Source: Enterobacter cancerogenus
GTDB lineage: Bacteria > Pseudomonadota > Gammaproteobacteria > Enterobacterales > Enterobacteriaceae
Direction: 5' to 3'
Assembly: GCF_019047785.1 (NCBI RefSeq)
Contig: NZ_CP077290.1
Location: 4,340,001-4,404,000 of the forward strand
Length of the DNA stretch: 64,000 bases
Shown: positions 61,035 through 64,000 of the stretch, piece by piece
Layout: every line of letters starts with the position of its first letter
How positions within the stretch are numbered: the stretch's first letter is position 1
Program-made: the position numbers and the translations under genes
Notes under the pieces: generated by a model
Databases searched by the model: none
What the model saw: the letters and a program-made list of their open reading frames with translations, nothing else
What the model was told of the DNA's origin: nothing

Positions 61035-62411
61035 TTACGCCGGGCGAACGCCCGCAGCAAGCAGGGCCTGCTCGAATTTATCCAGGAACACTTTCAGCTC
61101 TTCATCGCTGATCAGCAGTGACGGCAGCAGACGCAGCACGACGCCGTTACGGCCACCGCGCTCCAGAATCAGGCCCGCTTCGAAGCACTTCTTCTGGATC
61201 AGCGCTGACAGCTCGCCGTCGCCAGGGAAGCAGCCCATGTGGTCAGCGGCTTCGTCTGGCTTGACGATCTCAATACCGATCATCATGCCCAGACCGCGAA
61301 CGTGGCCGATAACCGGATAGCGTTTCGCCATCTCTTTCAGCTGGCCTTTCAGCCATTCGCCCTGTGCAGCCACTTTGTCTGCAATGTTCTGGTCTTTCAG
61401 GATTTTCAGCGTCGTCAGACCGGTTGCCATCGCCAGCTGGTTGCCGCGGAAGGTGCCGGTGTGGTGGCCTGGTGCCCATGCATCGAACTGCTTTTTGATA
61501 CCCAGCACAGCCAGTGGCAGGCCGCCGCCAACCGCCTTGGACATAACGATGATGTCTGGCTCAATGCCCGCGTGCTCGAAAGCGAAGAATTTACCGGTAC
61601 GGGCAAAACCTGCCTGCACTTCGTCGAGGATCAGCAGAATGCCGTGTTCCTGAGTCACTTTACGGATGCGCTGCAGCCACTCAGCCGGAGCCGGGTTCAC
61701 GCCGCCTTCACCCTGAACGGCTTCAAGGATCACCGCCGCAGGTTTACGCACGCCGCTTTCAACGTCGTTAATCAGGTTGTCGAAGTAGTAGGTCAGCGCT
61801 TTCACGCCCGCTTCACCGCCGATACCCAGCGGGCAGCGGTACTGATGCGGATAAGGCATGAACTGCACTTCCGGCATCATGCCGTCCACGGCTTCTTTCG
61901 GAGACAGGTTGCCGGTCACGGACAGCGCGCCGTGGGTCATGCCGTGGTAACCACCCGAGAAGCTGATGATCCCGCTACGGCCGGTGACTTTTTTCGCCAG
62001 CTTCAGCGCCGCTTCAACGGCGTCAGCACCGGACGGGCCGGTAAACTGCAGGCAGTATTCTTTGCCCTGACCTGGCAGCAGGGAGAGCAGGTATTCTGAA
62101 AACGCGTCTTTCAACGGCGTAGTCAGATCCAGGGTATGTAACGGCAAGCCGCTGGTAATGACATTTTGGATGCTTTTCAGCACATCAGGATGATTGTGAC
62201 CAAGCGCAAGGGTGCCCGCGCCAGCTAAACAATCAAGGTATTCTTTATTATCTGCATCGGTGATCCACACGCCTTCTGCTTTAGTGATCGCTAAAGGCAG
62301 CTTGCGCGGATAACTGCGGACGTTAGATTCGAACTCGGCCTGACGGGCCAGATAGGTTTCGTTGCTTTTAGGGGCATCTGCGGTGTCAATACGGACTTTA
62401 TCCGTCATCAT
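61035..62411 (-). CDS. dat: Diaminobutyrate-2-oxoglutarate transaminase
   Basis: 458 aa class III PLP aminotransferase that makes L-2,4-diaminobutyrate from aspartate semialdehyde and glutamate. Motifs include [54 protein letters not shown], and the PLP Lys in [15 protein letters not shown]. It precedes ddc, so the pair supplies 1,3-diaminopropane, a polyamine. Two ATGs in tandem at 62411 and 62408 share the AGGAG site just upstream. The 313-base region before it holds the promoter. Confidence 0.94.
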   Translation of the reverse strand: MMTDKVRIDTADAPKSNETYLARQAEFESNVRSYPRKLPLAITKAEGVWITDADNKEYLDCLAGAGTLALGHNHPDVLKSIQNVITSGLPLHTLDLTTPLKDAFSEYLLSLLPGQGKEYCLQFTGPSGADAVEAALKLAKKVTGRSGIISFSGGYHGMTHGALSVTGNLSPKEAVDGMMPEVQFMPYPHQYRCPLGIGGEAGVKALTYYFDNLINDVESGVRKPAAVILEAVQGEGGVNPAPAEWLQRIRKVTQEHGILLILDEVQAGFARTGKFFAFEHAGIEPDIIVMSKAVGGGLPLAVLGIKKQFDAWAPGHHTGTFRGNQLAMATGLTTLKILKDQNIADKVAAQGEWLKGQLKEMAKRYPVIGHVRGLGMMIGIEIVKPDEAADHMGCFPGDGELSALIQKKCFEAGLILERGGRNGVVLRLLPSLLISDEELKVFLDKFEQALLAAGVRPA

Positions 62412-62724
62412 ATCTCTCCTACAACCGCGGCTTCGTTATGCGCCACGATTGAATAAATAGTTTTAAAAAATAGATGGGGCCTGAAAAAACGCCGCCAATA
62501 TAGAGCCTTTTGACACGTGGCTCAATCGATAATTTGCTTACCGTTTTGTTACATGGCGAACAGGGCGGGTTTTATCGCAAATTTAACCCACGAAGCGGTG
62601 GTTTTTATTCAGGCAGAACAAGGGGTTTCACGTGTTCGATGAGGACTGCAAATGTACGTCAAAGAGTGTTACAAATCGTGCCTTTTTTTAAGGGATAAGG
62701 AGGCTTTACGCCTCCTTTAACCGG
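62412..62724. other. Intergenic region upstream of dat
   Basis: No gene is supported in these 313 bases; a 62-codon frame at 62510-62698 has no features. It should contain the dat-ddc promoter. A hairpin with arms AAGGAGGC (62697-62704) and GCCTCCTT (62710-62717) lies just after the stop of the next minus-strand gene but lacks a T-run. Confidence 0.6.
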
Positions 62725-63162
62725 TTATTGTTGCATCACCTGTAAAACACCGTGCTCGCGACCGGTCGTTTTATTCCAGGACGCATCCGTTATACCGTTG
62801 TCATCAAGCACAATCGATATAACGTACCCCGCGCCGTGGATTTCATAGAAATGGGCATTCAGCCGCTTAACGGTCGCCTTTTTGCCATTGACCGTCGCGC
62901 TAAAAAAACCGTTTGAAATGGTGGCATTAAGCCCGTTTGCCGAGAAAGAAGCTTCCCGCATCGGGTCGTGAATTTGTGCTGCCTTATCGGGCTGCGCCGC
63001 GTTTTCCGCTTTGCTTTTGTTAATATCGCACGAGCCATCGCTGGCGCTTATTTCAGTACATCCCGAGTGTTCTAACTGAGCGCGATAGTGCGCGTTGATG
63101 GCGTAAGCTGGCGCGGTGGCGACGGAGAACAGCAATGCGATAAGGGCTAATTTCGTTTTCAT
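62725..63162 (-). CDS. Exported protein of unknown function
   Basis: 145 aa protein with a signal peptide ending near VATAPAYA, so it is probably periplasmic. The mature part has two cysteines close together (HSGCTEIS...GSCDINKS) that could form a disulfide, and a repeated beta-like pattern (LNATISNGFFSATVNGKKATV). I do not recognise a family. The ATG at 63162 was chosen because AAGG lies about 7 bases before it; an ATG two codons upstream overlaps that site. It is the last of three small genes that seem to form one minus-strand operon. Confidence 0.75.
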   Translation of the reverse strand: MKTKLALIALLFSVATAPAYAINAHYRAQLEHSGCTEISASDGSCDINKSKAENAAQPDKAAQIHDPMREASFSANGLNATISNGFFSATVNGKKATVKRLNAHFYEIHGAGYVISIVLDDNGITDASWNKTTGREHGVLQVMQQ

Positions 63163-63171
63163 ATTCATGCC

Positions 63172-63396
63172 TTAAGGATGTTTCGTATGTTCAGGATGCG
63201 TCTCTGTCGCCCGGGCCGCGTTTGCATAAGCCGCGGAGAGGGACGCATTGGTAATGCTTTGCTGCCTTTGTTGCTCAGAGAGATAACAAGTATCGTAGCT
63301 CACCCCTTTCGCGGTGCAATTCGCGATCCGCTGTTCAGGCGAGACACATCCCGCAAGCATGGCCGTGCTTATGACTATCATCATCAACTTCTTCAT
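63172..63396 (-). CDS. Small lipoprotein of unknown function
   Basis: 74 aa with a lipoprotein signal ending in LAGC (Cys17). The mature part has two further cysteines in RIANCTAKGVSYDTCYLSEQ, then an Ala-rich helix and a His-containing tail (ETHPEHTKHP). No known family is recognised. The ATG at 63396 has AAGG about 8 bases before it. The stop is 9 bases before the next gene, so the two are probably co-transcribed. Confidence 0.72.
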   Translation of the reverse strand: MKKLMMIVISTAMLAGCVSPEQRIANCTAKGVSYDTCYLSEQQRQQSITNASLSAAYANAARATETHPEHTKHP

Positions 63397-63405
63397 GTTA
63401 TTGCC

Positions 63406-63510
63406 TTATAACCTACACAGATAATAAGAAACGTACATCACGCCAATCCAGATCCCGAGAGTAATAAGCATCATGTAGAGGGCGGCAGAGAGAAATATAT
63501 ATTTAGACAT
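63406..63510 (-). CDS. Possible small membrane protein (34 aa)
   Basis: The frame starting at the ATG at 63510 gives MSKYIFLSAALYMMLITLGI then WIGVMYVSYYLCRL, nearly all one transmembrane helix. A longer frame from 63594 exists, but its extension is less convincing. The ribosome-binding site is weak. Support comes mainly from position: its stop lies 9 bases before the lipoprotein start. It may instead be non-coding. Confidence 0.35.
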   Translation of the reverse strand: MSKYIFLSAALYMMLITLGIWIGVMYVSYYLCRL

Positions 63511-63934
63511 GTTGGTGACTGTTTTCGTTATTATTGCTAACGAACTAAAGGTTAATATAATCGTGTATATACGAACCCGCGCATGGGGTTTCATAAAAGT
63601 GAAAAAGATAACTGGGGTGAACTATCCAGTAAGGTGACGTTTAAAACTTTGATTAAGATCACGTTAAGCACGAATTGCAACAGTGAGAGTGAGTATAAAA
63701 TATTAATGTAAACATTAACTTATGTGTTTTTTATAGCGTTCTGAAGATAAGTCGTTGATTGCACATGCGTTAACTGGAGTAATGTTTTCAAGGTTATTAT
63801 GAAGTGGTGCAATCGCACAGTTTCAGGTTATTATTTCGAATGAAACTCACTGTGTATTAAGTGAAAATGCCTCTCTTAAAAGTCAAAAAAACAGATTAAA
63901 CAAAGGGCGCTAATTCGTTATACTGGTGTCTCTT
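63511..63934. other. AT-rich intergenic region before the TPP riboswitch
   Basis: No gene is seen in these 424 bases. A TATACT sequence at 63919-63924, 11 bases before the riboswitch, is a good candidate -10 element for the thiM transcript. The region must also hold the promoter for the minus-strand small genes. No other structure was recognised. Confidence 0.55.
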
Positions 63935-64000
63935 TGACTCGGGGTGCCCTTCTTAAATGAAGGCTGAGAAATACCCGTATTACCTGATCTGGATAATGCC
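63935..64000 (+). promoter_or_regulatory. TPP riboswitch (thiM type), truncated by the window end
   Basis: GACTCGGGGTGCCCTTC, the conserved GGCTGAGAAATACCCG and ACCTGATCTGGATAATGCC are the THI-box segments, nearly identical to the E. coli thiM aptamer. The closing P1 strand and expression platform lie beyond the window. It binds thiamine pyrophosphate and turns off translation of the thiamine salvage operon thiMD, which is expected just downstream. Confidence 0.95.

Noticed and set aside
61239..62099. 286-codon plus-strand frame opposite dat
   Set aside because: Antisense shadow of dat, which carries clear aminotransferase motifs.

Overview
The window is chromosomal DNA from a member of the Enterobacteriaceae. 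The order nfo-yeiH-yeiE-lysP-cirA-yeiG ... folE-yeiB-galS-mglBAC-sanA-cdd-yohKJ-dusC ... mdtQ-yohF-yohD-yohC-pbpG-dld-bglX-osmF(yehZYXW)-mlrA-btsSR-yehS-metG-mrp ... thiM is the E. coli 47-48 min backbone. Proteins I can recall from E. coli are very close but not identical, and the added genes (OprB-type bgl operon, dat/ddc pair, second methionine aminopeptidase) fit Enterobacter or a close relative such as Lelliottia or Leclercia. The genus is an inference; no rRNA gene is present. No tRNA, rRNA, insertion sequence, prophage or CRISPR array was seen.

Layout: 1-8.4 kb holds the end of fruA, DNA repair (nfo), the divergent yeiH/yeiE pair, lysine permease and the Fur-type cirA siderophore receptor. 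8.4-16.8 kb holds an MFS transporter, folE-yeiB and the galactose regulon (galS, mglBAC) with clear gal operators and CRP sites. 16.8-21.8 kb holds sanA, cdd (CRP/CytR-like promoter), yohJK, a second Map-type aminopeptidase and dusC. 21.8-27.9 kb is an inserted aryl-beta-glucoside operon: OprB-type porin, BglG-type antiterminator, BglF-type PTS permease and BglB-type phospho-beta-glucosidase. Three separate RAT/terminator switches lie before its first three genes. 27.9-46.3 kb returns to backbone: tiny yohP, mdtQ, yohF, yohD, yohC, pbpG, an acetyltransferase, dld, bglX, the osmF ABC importer, tiny yohO, mlrA and the BtsSR pyruvate two-component system.

46.3-49.7 kb holds metG and mrp. From 49.7 kb to the end is an accessory stretch between mrp and thiM, a position where E. 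coli carries other genes. It has an acetyltransferase, an RcnB-like protein, an orphan gfcE-etp-etk polysaccharide-export trio behind a long AT-rich leader, an adenine deaminase/purine permease/LysR group, an orphan ScsD-like thioredoxin, the diaminobutyrate aminotransferase/decarboxylase pair for 1,3-diaminopropane, and three small exported or membrane proteins of unknown function. The window ends inside a thiM-type TPP riboswitch.

The strongest regulatory observations are the triple antitermination system in the bgl operon, two perfect inverted repeats in the leader of the export trio, a 24-bp palindrome between yeiH and yeiE, and a perfect 22-bp palindrome upstream of an acetyltransferase. 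I found nothing that I can confidently call a wholly new system.
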